A DNA stretch of 38,040 bases from Hyphomicrobiales bacterium (GCA_900469445.1 UBXM01000035.1:1-38040), one strand, 5' to 3'. Positions 30,902 through 38,040 are shown, counted from the first letter of the stretch. A program made the numbers and translations. The notes: generated from the letters alone by a model not told the origin.

Positions 30902-31006
30902 TCGACGTCAGCGATTAAGGGCTTGCACTGCCATCCTCTGATCGCGAAAACAGTGTTCCAATCGCCCGTCATGGCTGGTCTTGCCATGGCTGAATGTGTA
31001 TTACTT

Positions 31007-31020
31007 TGACGTCAACGTCA
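31007..31020. promoter_or_regulatory. Palindrome TGACGT-CA-ACGTCA before the DUF2267-like gene
   Basis: This perfect inverted repeat (6-bp arms, 2-bp centre) lies 21 bases before the ATG, close to the ribosome site. ACGT-N2-ACGT palindromes of this sort are bound by some MerR-type (LiuR-like) and other regulators in proteobacteria. A second inverted repeat CATGGC-N7-GCCATG is at 30970-30988. Confidence 0.5.
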
Positions 31021-31041
31021 GATTTTGAGGAGAAACTCCTG

Positions 31042-31431
31042 ATGAATGAACTGGTTTCCCGCGTCGCCGACAGCGTCGGCATTACGCCGGATGTGGCCGA
31101 AAAGGCGATCGGCATGATGCTCGGCTTCCTGCAGCGCGAGGCCGATGATGGCGCGGTGGCAAAGATGATCGAAGCGATCCCTGGCGCGCCGGAACTGGTC
31201 GCCCAGTTCAACGGTGAGGGCGCCGGTGGCGGCGGTCTTCTCGGTGGCCTGATGGCAAGCTTCGGCGGCGGCGTCATGGCGCTTGGCCAGCAGCTGATGG
31301 CCCAGGGCCTCGGCATGGGTGAAATCACGGCGCTCGCCAAGGAAACCATGGCCGTTGCCCGCGAACATGCCGGCGATGAAGTGGTCGACACGGTGATCGC
31401 CTCGGTGCCGGGCCTTTCCCAGTTCGTCTGA
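31042..31431 (+). CDS. DUF2267-like small protein
   Basis: The 129-residue product starts MNELVSRVADSVGITPDVAEKAIGMMLGFLQREA, a helical pattern seen in DUF2267-type proteins of rhizobia. A Gly-rich middle (about residues 54-75) and a second helical half follow. It has no signal peptide or membrane segment. The function is unknown. The ribosome site GAGGAG (31027-31032) supports this ATG over an earlier GTG-type start at 30994. A palindrome just upstream suggests specific control, and a strong terminator follows. Confidence 0.65.
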   Translation: MNELVSRVADSVGITPDVAEKAIGMMLGFLQREADDGAVAKMIEAIPGAPELVAQFNGEGAGGGGLLGGLMASFGGGVMALGQQLMAQGLGMGEITALAKETMAVAREHAGDEVVDTVIASVPGLSQFV

Positions 31432-31450
31432 CCCTTCGCACAGGATCAAC

Positions 31451-31489
31451 AAAAAAAGCCGCCGGTTCCTGTGTCCGGCGGCTTTTTTA
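31451..31489 (+). terminator. Intrinsic terminator after the DUF2267-like gene
   Basis: An 8-bp G/C stem (31458-31465 with 31475-31482) is extended by six A-T pairs and ends in TTTTTT. The A run on the left also allows function on the other strand. Confidence 0.9.
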
Positions 31490-31832
31490 GTCGGGTGGCC
31501 AATCGGGGGAATGCCACGTCGAGTGGGCAGGGGTGTGCCCGGTCGAAGACTTTGCTTCTGACCATCGCCGGGTGATCTGGGAAATGGCGATAAAGGCATC
31601 ATATATTAGGTATATCTAAATTTCAAGATGCGCAGCACGTTACTTGTCCGCATCGCTTGGCGACTATTGCGTATAGCAAATAGACGGTTGCCAAGTTCCG
31701 TATTTGTTTGCCCGGAGCGGGATCGTCATCTGCGCGTTTTTGTCTCATCAGGCCTATTTTTTGTGCGCGATAACTTGACTCTTATTTTCATCTTTAATAC
31801 GCCGGGTGTGCAACTCAAATCGGAATACATCC
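31490..31832. other. 343-base intergenic region before the ABC importer operon
   Basis: No ORF is supported here. Apart from the promoter described separately at 31775-31798, it holds an AT-rich near-palindrome TTAGGTATATCTAA (31606-31619, one G-T-type pair off). I looked for a cobalamin riboswitch because BtuF/FecB-type genes often have one, and saw no convincing B12 box. The base composition is clearly richer in A+T than the genes on both sides. Confidence 0.5.
31775..31798 (+). promoter_or_regulatory. Candidate iron-box promoter of the ABC importer operon
   Basis: TTGACT at 31775-31780 could be a -35 box, with TAATAC further on (spacing about 15). Overlapping it, TGACTCTTATTTTCA (31776-31790) fits TGA-N9-TCA, the IRO-box form described for the rhizobial iron regulator RirA. 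The same place holds GACTC (31777-31781), a CcrM target GANTC. A 15-base motif with six fixed positions can occur by chance in a region this size (roughly one in twelve). Confidence 0.4.
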
Positions 31833-32951
31833 ATGATTTCCAATAATTTAGGTGTTCGCATCGCGGCTTGCGCGATGTCAATTTCGGCTGCGCTTTTTTC
31901 AGCCCCCGCTTCAGCCGAGGAAAAGACGATCACCGACGTGATCGGTCGCGAAGTGAAGGTTGATCTGCCGGCAAAACGTGTGGTTCTCGGTTTTTACTTT
32001 GAAGACTACATGGCGGTCGGCGGCGAAAAGGCTTTCGACCAGGTTGTCGGCATCTCCCGTGAAGCCTGGGAAGGCTGGGTTCCGGCAAACTGGAACATGC
32101 ACATCGCCCATCGCGCCTCGCTGAAGGACATTCCCGATGTCGGTGAAGTCGAAGCCCAGACCTTCTCGGTCGAGAAACTCCTGAGCCTCAACCCCGATCT
32201 CGTCATCCTCGCCGACTGGCAATACAAGGCGCTCGGCCTCGATGCAGACCGTATCGAGGAAGAAGGCATTCCGGTCGTGGTCGTCGATTACAACGCCCAG
32301 ACGGTCGATCGCCATGTCGCCTCGACGCTGGTTCTCGGCACCCTGACCGGCGAGGAAACCCGCGCCAAGGAGATCGCTGATTTCTATTCCGGCGCGCTGA
32401 AGGATGTCTCCGACCGTGTTGCCAAGGCCGGTACCGCCAAGCCGAAGGTCTATGTCGAATTCGGCAACAAGGGGCCGGCCGAATATTCCTTCACCTATGG
32501 CAAGAACATGTGGGGCGCCATGTCGACCGCCGCTGGCGCAGACAATATCGCAGCCCCCTTCGTCGAATGGTGGGGTCCAATCAACCCGGAACAGGTTCTC
32601 GCCTCCGCACCGGATGCGATCTTCATTTCCGGCCGCGAGAACAACAAGAGCGACACCGCCCTGCCGATGGGCCAGGCTGTGAAGGCGGACGAAGCCCGCG
32701 CCAAACTGAAGGGCTTTGAAACCCGCCAGGGCTGGGACCAGCTGCCTGCCGTCAAGAACGGCAAGCTCTTCGGTGTCTATCAGGGCGCGTCGCGCACGCT
32801 CTCCGATTTCGCCATGGTCCAGTACATCGCCAAGCAGCTCTATCCCGAGCAGTTCGCCGATGTCGATCCGATCGCCAACTACCACGCCTATTACGCAAAA
32901 TACCTGCCGGTTAACCCGGAAGGCACCTTCGCGATTTCCGTGAAGGACTGA
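31833..32951 (+). CDS. ABC importer substrate-binding protein (FecB/BtuF-type)
   Basis: This 372-residue exported protein has a signal peptide (hydrophobic part about residues 8-24, cut near ASAEE). It opens as this class does, TITDVIGREVKVDLPAKRVVLG, and has the cluster A-2 helical-backbone pattern, with FSVEKLLSLNPDLVILADW and PAVKNGKLFGVY. The class binds iron-siderophores, haem, cobalamin or molybdate; which one is not readable here. Tryptophans in EAWEGWVPANWNM may line the pocket. The permease and ATPase follow. Its length is larger than the ~300 usual for BtuF/FecB. Confidence 0.88.
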   Translation: MISNNLGVRIAACAMSISAALFSAPASAEEKTITDVIGREVKVDLPAKRVVLGFYFEDYMAVGGEKAFDQVVGISREAWEGWVPANWNMHIAHRASLKDIPDVGEVEAQTFSVEKLLSLNPDLVILADWQYKALGLDADRIEEEGIPVVVVDYNAQTVDRHVASTLVLGTLTGEETRAKEIADFYSGALKDVSDRVAKAGTAKPKVYVEFGNKGPAEYSFTYGKNMWGAMSTAAGADNIAAPFVEWWGPINPEQVLASAPDAIFISGRENNKSDTALPMGQAVKADEARAKLKGFETRQGWDQLPAVKNGKLFGVYQGASRTLSDFAMVQYIAKQLYPEQFADVDPIANYHAYYAKYLPVNPEGTFAISVKD

Positions 32952-33032
32952 TTGGTCTCCCAAGACTGACGGAAGGCGCAGGCTCCGGCTCGCGTCTTCC
33001 ACCCGTTTCCTGTGCCGCGCGACAACCAAGAC

Positions 33033-34082
33033 ATGACAATCCCGACAAGCAATGCCGAAGCGATCGGCGCCCACCGCGCCCGCGAGCGCCGCCGCTGGCG
33101 CACCGTGCTCATCTTCCTCGCGCTGATGGCGGCAAGCTTCGTGCTCGATATCGCGACAGGGCCATCGATGCTCTCGCCGGCGGAAGTGCTGCGCTCACTG
33201 ACCGGTCTCGGGGAACGCGCGCCGATGACCGATTCCATCGTCCGCTCCCTGCGCCTGCCCATGGCGCTGATGGCGCTTGTCGTCGGTGCCGCACTCGGGG
33301 CAGGCGGGGCGCAGATGCAGACCATCCTCAACAACCCGATGGCAAGCCCCTATACGCTCGGCATGGCCGCCGCCGCCGGTTTTGGCGCGGCACTGGTTCT
33401 AGCCGTCGGCGGGCTTGGCCTGTCGGCCATGATCGCCGTGCCGCTCGGTGCCTTCGTCTTTTCCATGCTCGCCGCCTTCTTCCTGTTCATGCTCGCCTCC
33501 ATGCGGCGCATGAACACCGAAACGATCATTCTGGGCGGTATCGCGCTTCTCTTTCTCTTCCAGTCGCTCCTGTCGCTGATCCAGTTCCTGTCCTCGCCGG
33601 AACTGTCGCAGCAGATCCTCTTCTGGCTGTTCGGCAGCCTCACAAAGGCCACCTGGCCGACATTGACGCTGACAACCGTCGTCACGCTCGTCTGCTGCAT
33701 CGTGCTGATGGCGGATTCGTGGAAACTCGCGGCGCTCCGCATGGGCGAGATGCGGGCCGCAAGCCTCGGCGTCAATGTCCGTTTCCTGCGCATGAAAGTG
33801 CTGGTCATCGTCGCGATCATGACGGCGACCGCCACCAGTTTTGTCGGCGTCATCGGCTTCATCGGCCTGGTCGCACCCCATATCGCCCGCATGACGGTGG
33901 GCGAGGACCAGCGTTATTTCCTGCCCATGTCGGTGATATCAGGCGCGCTGATGTTGTCGGCCGCCTCAGTCCTGTCGAAATCGATCATCCCCGGCGCACT
34001 TTTTCCGGTCGGCATCGTCACCGCCATCGTCGGCGTGCCTTTCCTGCTCTGGCTGATCTTCGCTCCCCGGAGACGCACATGA
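33033..34082 (+). CDS. FecCD-family ABC importer permease
   Basis: The 349-residue product has about nine to ten membrane helices with FecCD/BtuC signatures: LRLPMALMALVVGAALGAGGAQMQTILNNPMASPYTLGMAAAAGFGAAL near the N-terminus and GFIGLVAPHIARM near the C-terminus, the segment that contacts the ATPase. It likely works as a homodimer, since only one permease gene is present. The start is uncertain: ATG at 33033 or GTG at 33012, neither with a clear ribosome site. The stop overlaps an ATG at 34079, and the ATPase start lies 15 bases later. Confidence 0.92.
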   Translation: MTIPTSNAEAIGAHRARERRRWRTVLIFLALMAASFVLDIATGPSMLSPAEVLRSLTGLGERAPMTDSIVRSLRLPMALMALVVGAALGAGGAQMQTILNNPMASPYTLGMAAAAGFGAALVLAVGGLGLSAMIAVPLGAFVFSMLAAFFLFMLASMRRMNTETIILGGIALLFLFQSLLSLIQFLSSPELSQQILFWLFGSLTKATWPTLTLTTVVTLVCCIVLMADSWKLAALRMGEMRAASLGVNVRFLRMKVLVIVAIMTATATSFVGVIGFIGLVAPHIARMTVGEDQRYFLPMSVISGALMLSAASVLSKSIIPGALFPVGIVTAIVGVPFLLWLIFAPRRRT

Positions 34083-34096
34083 GGGAGGAAGCGCAC

Positions 34097-34927
34097 ATGA
34101 TCGAGATCGAAAACCTCTCCGTCAAACGCGGCGGCCAGACCATCGTTCGCGGTGTCGGCACACGGCTCGAAGGCGGAAAGATCCACGCCATCATCGGCCC
34201 CAACGGCACCGGCAAGACGACGCTCCTGCGCGCCATCTTCGGCGACCTGCCTATAGAACAGGGTGTCGTGCGCATCGGGAACAAGACGATCTCCGCCACC
34301 GGGCGCAGAAAACTGTCCGACTGGCGCGAACACATCGCCTATATGCCGCAGGATACCGGTGCCGACGTGGCGCTGACGGTGCTCGAGGTCGTCGTCCTCG
34401 GGCGGCTCGGAAAGCTCTCGCTGCATATCGATGACGAGACTTTGGAAATGGCGATGGACCGCCTCAACCAGGCGGGCATCGGCCATCTTGCCGGCCGCGA
34501 TATCGCTTCGCTCAGCGGCGGCCAAAGGCAGATGGCCTTGTTCGCCCAGGTGCTGATGCGCCAGCCGAAGGTGATGCTGCTCGATGAACCGGTGAGCGCG
34601 CTCGATCTGAAACATCAGGTCTCGCTTCTCGATGTCGTGCGCCGCGAAACCCGCGCCAATGGCTGGGTGACGCTCGTCGTCCTGCATGACCTCAATCTCG
34701 CCTGCCAATATGCCGACAATCTTCTGGTGATTGCCGACGGCACGCTTCAGGCCTCCGGCCCGCCGAAGGAGATCATGACGCCCGACCTCGTCAATCGCAC
34801 CTACGGCATCCATGTCGAGGTGCTGCACGATCGCCGCGGCAACCCGGTCGTTCAGCCGGTCGGCAATATCCACGAAATCTCCTCCGAAGATCAAATCTCC
34901 CCTGCAAACGAAGGAATGCTTGCATGA
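34097..34927 (+). CDS. ABC importer ATP-binding protein (FecE/BtuD-type)
   Basis: This 276-residue ATPase has Walker A GPNGTGKTTLL, the signature LSGGQRQMA, Walker B VMLLDEP and the H-loop LHDLNLA. It energises the FecCD permease from the cytosol. I chose the ATG at 34097 because GGGAGGA (34084-34090) lies just ahead; an ATG at 34079 overlapping the permease stop is possible. The stop overlaps the pseudoazurin start by four bases, so the copper protein is made together with the importer. Confidence 0.93.
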   Translation: MIEIENLSVKRGGQTIVRGVGTRLEGGKIHAIIGPNGTGKTTLLRAIFGDLPIEQGVVRIGNKTISATGRRKLSDWREHIAYMPQDTGADVALTVLEVVVLGRLGKLSLHIDDETLEMAMDRLNQAGIGHLAGRDIASLSGGQRQMALFAQVLMRQPKVMLLDEPVSALDLKHQVSLLDVVRRETRANGWVTLVVLHDLNLACQYADNLLVIADGTLQASGPPKEIMTPDLVNRTYGIHVEVLHDRRGNPVVQPVGNIHEISSEDQISPANEGMLA

Positions 34928-35361
34928 AATCCGTTGCCCTGGCGCTCGCCGCCACGCTCTTTGCCTCGCCGTTGATGGCGGCCGATCACACGGTGAAAAT
35001 GCTGAATTTCGGCAAGGACGGCAGCATGGTGTTCGAGCCCGCCTATGTGAAGGCCGAGATCGGCGACACGATCACCTTCGTGCCGCAGAATTCCAGCCAC
35101 AACGTCCAGTCCTTCGCCATCCCGGAAGGGGCAGCGCCGTGGAAGAGCAAGCTGGATGAGGAATACAAGGTGACGGTCGAGAAGGAGGGCGTCTACCTCT
35201 ATTATTGCCCGCCGCATCTGATGATGGCGATGATCGGCGTGGTGCAGGTCGGGGCGCCCGCAAATCTCGATGCCGTGAAGGAAAAGGCGGCAAAACTGCG
35301 CTCCAAGCTGGTGATGAAGAAGGAACGGCTCGACACCTATCTCGGACAGGTTTCCGAATAG
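34924..35361 (+). CDS. Pseudoazurin (type I blue copper protein)
   Basis: The 145-residue precursor has a signal peptide (cut near LMAADH) and a single cupredoxin domain. The four copper ligands are visible: His59 (NSSHNV), and Cys95, His98 and Met103 in CPPHLMMAM with the pseudoazurin spacing C-x2-H-x4-M. The Lys-rich C-terminal helix is typical too. Pseudoazurins carry electrons in the periplasm, usually to denitrification enzymes, but none is encoded in this window. Here its ATG overlaps the stop of an iron-type ABC ATPase, which suggests a link to metal uptake. The family call is firm; the uptake link is inference. Confidence 0.93.
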   Translation: MKSVALALAATLFASPLMAADHTVKMLNFGKDGSMVFEPAYVKAEIGDTITFVPQNSSHNVQSFAIPEGAAPWKSKLDEEYKVTVEKEGVYLYYCPPHLMMAMIGVVQVGAPANLDAVKEKAAKLRSKLVMKKERLDTYLGQVSE

Positions 35362-35365
35362 AACC

Positions 35366-35405
35366 GCCCGACGCCCCGTCATTCGGGTGCCCGGCGCGAT
35401 CGGGC
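35366..35405 (+). terminator. Hairpin at the end of the importer-pseudoazurin operon
   Basis: An interrupted stem pairs GCCCGA (35366-35371) with TCGGGC (35400-35405) and CGCC (35372-35375) with GGCG (35393-35396). It begins four bases after the pseudoazurin stop. No clear T tract follows. Confidence 0.4.
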
Positions 35406-35633
35406 ATTCATCTTCGTGGGAGCTATATAAGGAAGCCATTGACTTTCTTTGCGACTAAGCCCATGTGACGCTCAAAGCGACAGCCCGTCCGGGCGTCGCT
35501 CTTTCAAAGGACAACCGAGATGAACCCCGACAGTCGAAGTTCGACGTCAACAGATAGACCTGCCGCTTCGGGGCTCTGATCCGTTCTCTCGGTGATGCGC
35601 TCCGGGGACCATATGGTCCGAAAAGGAGCCGTC
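35406..35633 (+). promoter_or_regulatory. Structured leader of corA
   Basis: The leader contains, in order: a hairpin GCGAC-A-GCCCG/CGGGC-GTCGC (35477-35499) followed by TCTTTC, terminator-like; a possible 19-codon ORF (35520-35579); an outer helix CCCCGA/TCGGGG (35525-35530 with 35568-35573) that encloses most of that ORF and a GTCGAA-G-TTCGAC inverted repeat (35533-35545); and a 14-bp perfect palindrome GGACCATATGGTCC (35606-35619) three bases before the corA ribosome site. TTGACT at 35439 may be a -35 element. Leaders of Mg2+ transporter genes are known to be regulatory in enterobacteria; that this one is regulatory is inference. Confidence 0.45.
35520..35579 (+). CDS. Possible 19-residue upstream peptide of corA
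   Basis: ATG at 35520 has AAAGGA about eight bases ahead and opens a short frame encoding MNPDSRSSTSTDRPAASGL, ending with TGA at 35577-35579, 54 bases before corA. The early Pro-Asp pair recalls the Pro/acidic leader peptides of mgtA and corA in enterobacteria, where stalled translation senses Mg2+. There is no homology evidence, and the frame may be chance within a structured RNA. Confidence 0.3.
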   Translation: MNPDSRSSTSTDRPAASGL

Positions 35634-36671
35634 ATGCTGCGCATCCACGCCTATGACTTTGACCGCCTTGTACCCGCAGCCTTCGACGAACAGTCCGAGG
35701 GCGCACATGCCGCTGCGCAGCCGACCGATGCCACGCCTGCCGTAAAGGCACCCGCCATCGTCTGGTACGATCTCATCAGCCCGACCGCCGAGGAAGAACG
35801 CGAGGTCGGACAATGTCTCGGCCTCGTCGTGCCCACCATGGACGAGATGGAGGATATCGAGCTTTCCGCCCGTCTCTATCAGGAGGATGGCGCCGAGTTC
35901 ATGACCATGACCGTGCTGACAAGGCCGGATGCCGGCACGCCGATCAAGGTACCGGTCACCTTCATCATCAAGGGCTCGATCCTCGTTACCGTGCGCCACG
36001 CCGAACCGCGCCCCTTCGACGCCTTCATGGCGCGCGCGCGCAAGGCCAATGGCTTCGGCACGCATACGGCTACCGGCGAACTGATCATGAGCGGCCTGAT
36101 CGAGGCGATCATCGACCGCATGGCCGATACGCTGGAACGGCTCGGCGCCGATATCGACCAGATCTCGCGCGATGTCTTCGAAGCAAAGGCCTCGAAAGCC
36201 AACAAGAAGCAGCGCGACCTGCAGGAACTCATCCGCGCCATCGGCCAGAAGGGCGAGTTCATCACGGTGGTGCGCGAAAGCCTCGTCAGCGTCTCCCGCG
36301 TCGTCGCCTATTACGCCGCGCTCGATGGCGTCGACCGCAAGCTGTCGAAGGAAGTCCGCCAGCGGCTGAAACTGCTGCAGCGGGATGCCACTTCGCTTGG
36401 CGATCACTCCGCCTTCATGTCGAACAAGATCAACTTCCTGCTCGATGCGACGCTGGGTCTGATCAATCTGGAGCAGAACCAGATCATCAAGATCTTCTCC
36501 GTCGCCTCGGTCATGTTCCTGCCGCCGACCCTGGTCGCCTCCGTTTACGGCATGAACTTCGCCGCTATGCCGGAACTGCAATGGCAATACGGTTACCATT
36601 CGGCGATCGGCCTGATGATCTTCTCGATGGCCGTGCCCTATCTCTATTTCAAGCGGAGGGGCTGGCTTTAG
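35634..36671 (+). CDS. corA: CorA family magnesium/metal ion transporter
   Basis: This 345-residue protein has the CorA plan: a large cytosolic N-terminal domain with long helices, then two C-terminal membrane helices. The pore motif YGMNF closes the first helix (about residue 305), and the short periplasmic loop and second helix lead to a basic tail KRRGWL. CorA pentamers import Mg2+ (sometimes Co2+ or Ni2+). The ribosome site AAAGGAG (35622-35628) fixes the start at 35634 over in-frame ATGs at 35592 and 35613. The leader upstream holds several hairpins and a short ORF. Confidence 0.93.
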   Translation: MLRIHAYDFDRLVPAAFDEQSEGAHAAAQPTDATPAVKAPAIVWYDLISPTAEEEREVGQCLGLVVPTMDEMEDIELSARLYQEDGAEFMTMTVLTRPDAGTPIKVPVTFIIKGSILVTVRHAEPRPFDAFMARARKANGFGTHTATGELIMSGLIEAIIDRMADTLERLGADIDQISRDVFEAKASKANKKQRDLQELIRAIGQKGEFITVVRESLVSVSRVVAYYAALDGVDRKLSKEVRQRLKLLQRDATSLGDHSAFMSNKINFLLDATLGLINLEQNQIIKIFSVASVMFLPPTLVASVYGMNFAAMPELQWQYGYHSAIGLMIFSMAVPYLYFKRRGWL

Positions 36672-36696
36672 ATTAAGCCACAACTATTGTCTCAAA

Positions 36697-36737
36697 CCGG
36701 AACGGGCGCAAAACACCGCTTTTCCGCCCGTTTCCGG
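36697..36737 (+). terminator. Hairpin after corA
   Basis: CCGGAACGGGCG (36697-36708) pairs with CGCCCGTTTCCGG (36725-36737) with one bulged T. It lies 25 bases after the corA stop and has no T tract. Confidence 0.45.
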
Positions 36738-36849
36738 CCTGCCGCCATGCGGGGCGGGTATCGGATGTCACATTTTGCAATTGACCTTCCCGATCCGCGG
36801 CCCATTTTCATACGGTTTAATATTCTAGGTATTTTCGGGGGTAATCAGA

Positions 36850-37815
36850 ATGCGGTTTTTCACGTCGAGGGCTTTTGCCGTCGCCGCGGTTTCGCTTTTC
36901 CTGCAGGTTCCAACGATCGCGCCGGTTCTTTCCGGCTCTCCGGCACTCGCTCAATCCACGGCGGCGCCGCAAGCTGAAGCGGACCTCTCCAATGAGGCGA
37001 TCGGCAAGATGAACGCCTATGTGGAATTTCTCAACCGGTCGCTGCGTGCCTCCGAATCGCTGCAGCGTTATGACAGCTGGGTCGACATGAACAAGGGCCC
37101 GACCGGCAAGGAGAAGGTCATCTACGGTCTCTATTCGCTTTATGATGTGCGCGATGAAATCGCAGCCGTCGAGGACGCGGCGAAGGCCGAGCCGAAAATG
37201 CCGGAACTGGATGCCGCCATGGTCGCCTATGCCGAGACCTACCAGAAGCTCGCGCCGGTGGTCGAGAAGGCGAACAAATATTACGAGCGGCTGGACTACA
37301 AGTCCGACAGGATGGAGGGCGGCAAGACCTTCCACAAGGATATCGCGGCACTCGCGCCGACCTATGAGGATCACCGCAAGGCGGCCGACCTGGCGCTGCG
37401 CACGGAAAAGGTGAAGCTCGATCTGGCCTCGCTGGCGGCGCTCGAAAAGGCCGAGGGCAGGAAATCCCGCTGGCATGTCCGCAACATCATGATCCATGCC
37501 GAAGCGATCATGGACCTGATCCCGGATAACGAAAAGCCGGTGGTCGACCTTGCCGTCTTCGACAGGTCGCTCGACGCCTATGCGGTTGCGGTGCGCGCCT
37601 TCGACGACTACGCGCTCGAACATCCCGACAGTTTCCACGTCTTCGAATCCCGCCCGGCCTCGCTCCTGTCGAAACTGCGCGAGCTGGACGAGCAGCTGCA
37701 GAAGGTCAAGGGCGACGCCCGCAAGGCCGGCGGCCGCGATATCGAATGGATCGTCTCGGACTACAACACCATGGTCACGACCTCGCAGACGGCGACGACC
37801 TTCGCCAAGGATTGA
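36850..37815 (+). CDS. DUF3829-like exported protein
   Basis: The 321-residue product begins with a signal peptide (about residues 1-35, cut near ALAQS). It is otherwise almost wholly helical, with the pattern NAYVEFLNRSLRASESLQRYDSW near the start and DEIAAVEDAAKAEPKMPELDAAM, seen in DUF3829 (YiiG-like) proteins. No enzyme motif is visible. It should be periplasmic, or outer-membrane associated in lipidated relatives, but no lipobox is present here. It has its own 178-base upstream gap and no co-directional partner in the window. Confidence 0.75.
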   Translation: MRFFTSRAFAVAAVSLFLQVPTIAPVLSGSPALAQSTAAPQAEADLSNEAIGKMNAYVEFLNRSLRASESLQRYDSWVDMNKGPTGKEKVIYGLYSLYDVRDEIAAVEDAAKAEPKMPELDAAMVAYAETYQKLAPVVEKANKYYERLDYKSDRMEGGKTFHKDIAALAPTYEDHRKAADLALRTEKVKLDLASLAALEKAEGRKSRWHVRNIMIHAEAIMDLIPDNEKPVVDLAVFDRSLDAYAVAVRAFDDYALEHPDSFHVFESRPASLLSKLRELDEQLQKVKGDARKAGGRDIEWIVSDYNTMVTTSQTATTFAKD

Positions 37816-37912
37816 TTGGCGCTTGATTGGGCGTCGGGCGAACTTCGCTTCGATTTGTGCTGCCCAATCGCTACGGCCTTCTGTCCGCCCTCGAATCTCG
37901 GCTTGCGTCTAG

Positions 37913-37938
37913 ATCCTCGGGTCGAGCCCGAGGATGAC
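37913..37938. repeat. Short palindromic intergenic repeat, copy 1
   Basis: ATCCTCGGG (37913-37921) pairs perfectly with CCCGAGGAT (37927-37935) around TCGAG, followed by GAC. This form of palindrome is common between genes in rhizobia. A partial inverted copy ends the window. Confidence 0.6.
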
Positions 37939-38025
37939 GAGCTTGCGGCAAATGCCACTGCATGCAGCGACCGGGGGAATTTGCTGAAACGTTCATTTGA
38001 GTGCCCGTTTGCAAATCTCTCCTCC

Positions 38026-38040
38026 GTCATCCTCGGGCTT
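38026..38040. repeat. Short palindromic intergenic repeat, truncated copy 2
   Basis: GTCATCCTCGGGCT (38026-38039) is the reverse complement of 37925-37938. The window edge cuts the rest of the element. The bases between the copies hold no gene. Confidence 0.55.

Noticed and set aside
31490..31832. Cobalamin riboswitch ahead of the BtuF/FecB-type gene
   Set aside because: No convincing B12-box or the expected stem order was found; a covariance-model search would settle it.
37761..38030. An 89-codon minus-strand frame at the right end
   Set aside because: It overlaps the end of the DUF3829-like gene and a repeat, has Ser/Arg-rich low-complexity translation and no ribosome site.

Overview
The window looks like a conserved chromosomal stretch from a Rhizobiaceae alphaproteobacterium (Rhizobium/Agrobacterium/Neorhizobium type; genus not resolved from sequence alone). 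The reasons are: the run SURF1-ispH-thrB-rnhA; the run thrC-M16 peptidase-GNAT-GGDEF/EAL; a CcrM-type GANTC methyltransferase; candidate promoter motifs of rhizobial type (a GGAAC-N18-TT stress promoter and a TGA-N9-TCA iron box); GC-rich coding sequence; and short palindromic intergenic repeats at the edges. I see no rRNA, tRNA, CRISPR array, transposase, integrase or prophage gene, and no clearly broken gene.

Layout. 1-3.4 kb (+): tail of a cytochrome-oxidase assembly cluster (SURF1), then isoprenoid (ispH), threonine (thrB) and RNase HI (rnhA) genes; thrB and rnhA overlap by 4 bases. 3.5-6.4 kb: a small Dabb protein and a 1-Cys peroxiredoxin converge on a two-way terminator, followed by a stand-alone DsbD-N-domain protein, YqgE/AlgH and a CsbD stress protein with a candidate EcfG/RpoE2 promoter. 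6.7-13.0 kb (-): an apparent operon of thrC, M16 peptidase, GNAT acetyltransferase and a large membrane PAS-GGDEF-EAL protein, the last two overlapping by 4 bases. 13.1-16.6 kb (+): a lipoprotein and a 929-residue autotransporter whose passenger holds four tandem repeats of exactly 207 bp. 16.6-23.6 kb: HAD phosphatase, then three regulator/target pairs (HxlR with a Tat-exported hydrolase, ArsR with NIPSNAP and ABM-type enzymes, TetR with an SDR), each pair divergent around a visible palindrome, plus a CPA1 sodium/proton antiporter. 23.7-31.4 kb: an unrecognised membrane protein with a hydrolase-like motif, ccrM, a CSS-EAL phosphodiesterase, a HerA-like (DUF853) ATPase, YihY and a DUF2267-like protein. 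31.8-35.4 kb (+): a FecCD-class ABC importer (binding protein, permease, ATPase) translationally coupled to a pseudoazurin, behind a promoter carrying an iron-box-like motif. 35.5-37.8 kb: corA with a structured leader and a possible 19-codon upstream ORF, and a DUF3829-like exported protein. The right edge carries copies of a short palindromic repeat.

The most interesting places are the importer-pseudoazurin operon with its putative iron/methylation-overlapping promoter, the corA leader, and the unrecognised membrane protein at 23.7 kb. Regulatory calls are motif matches by eye and have not been tested.
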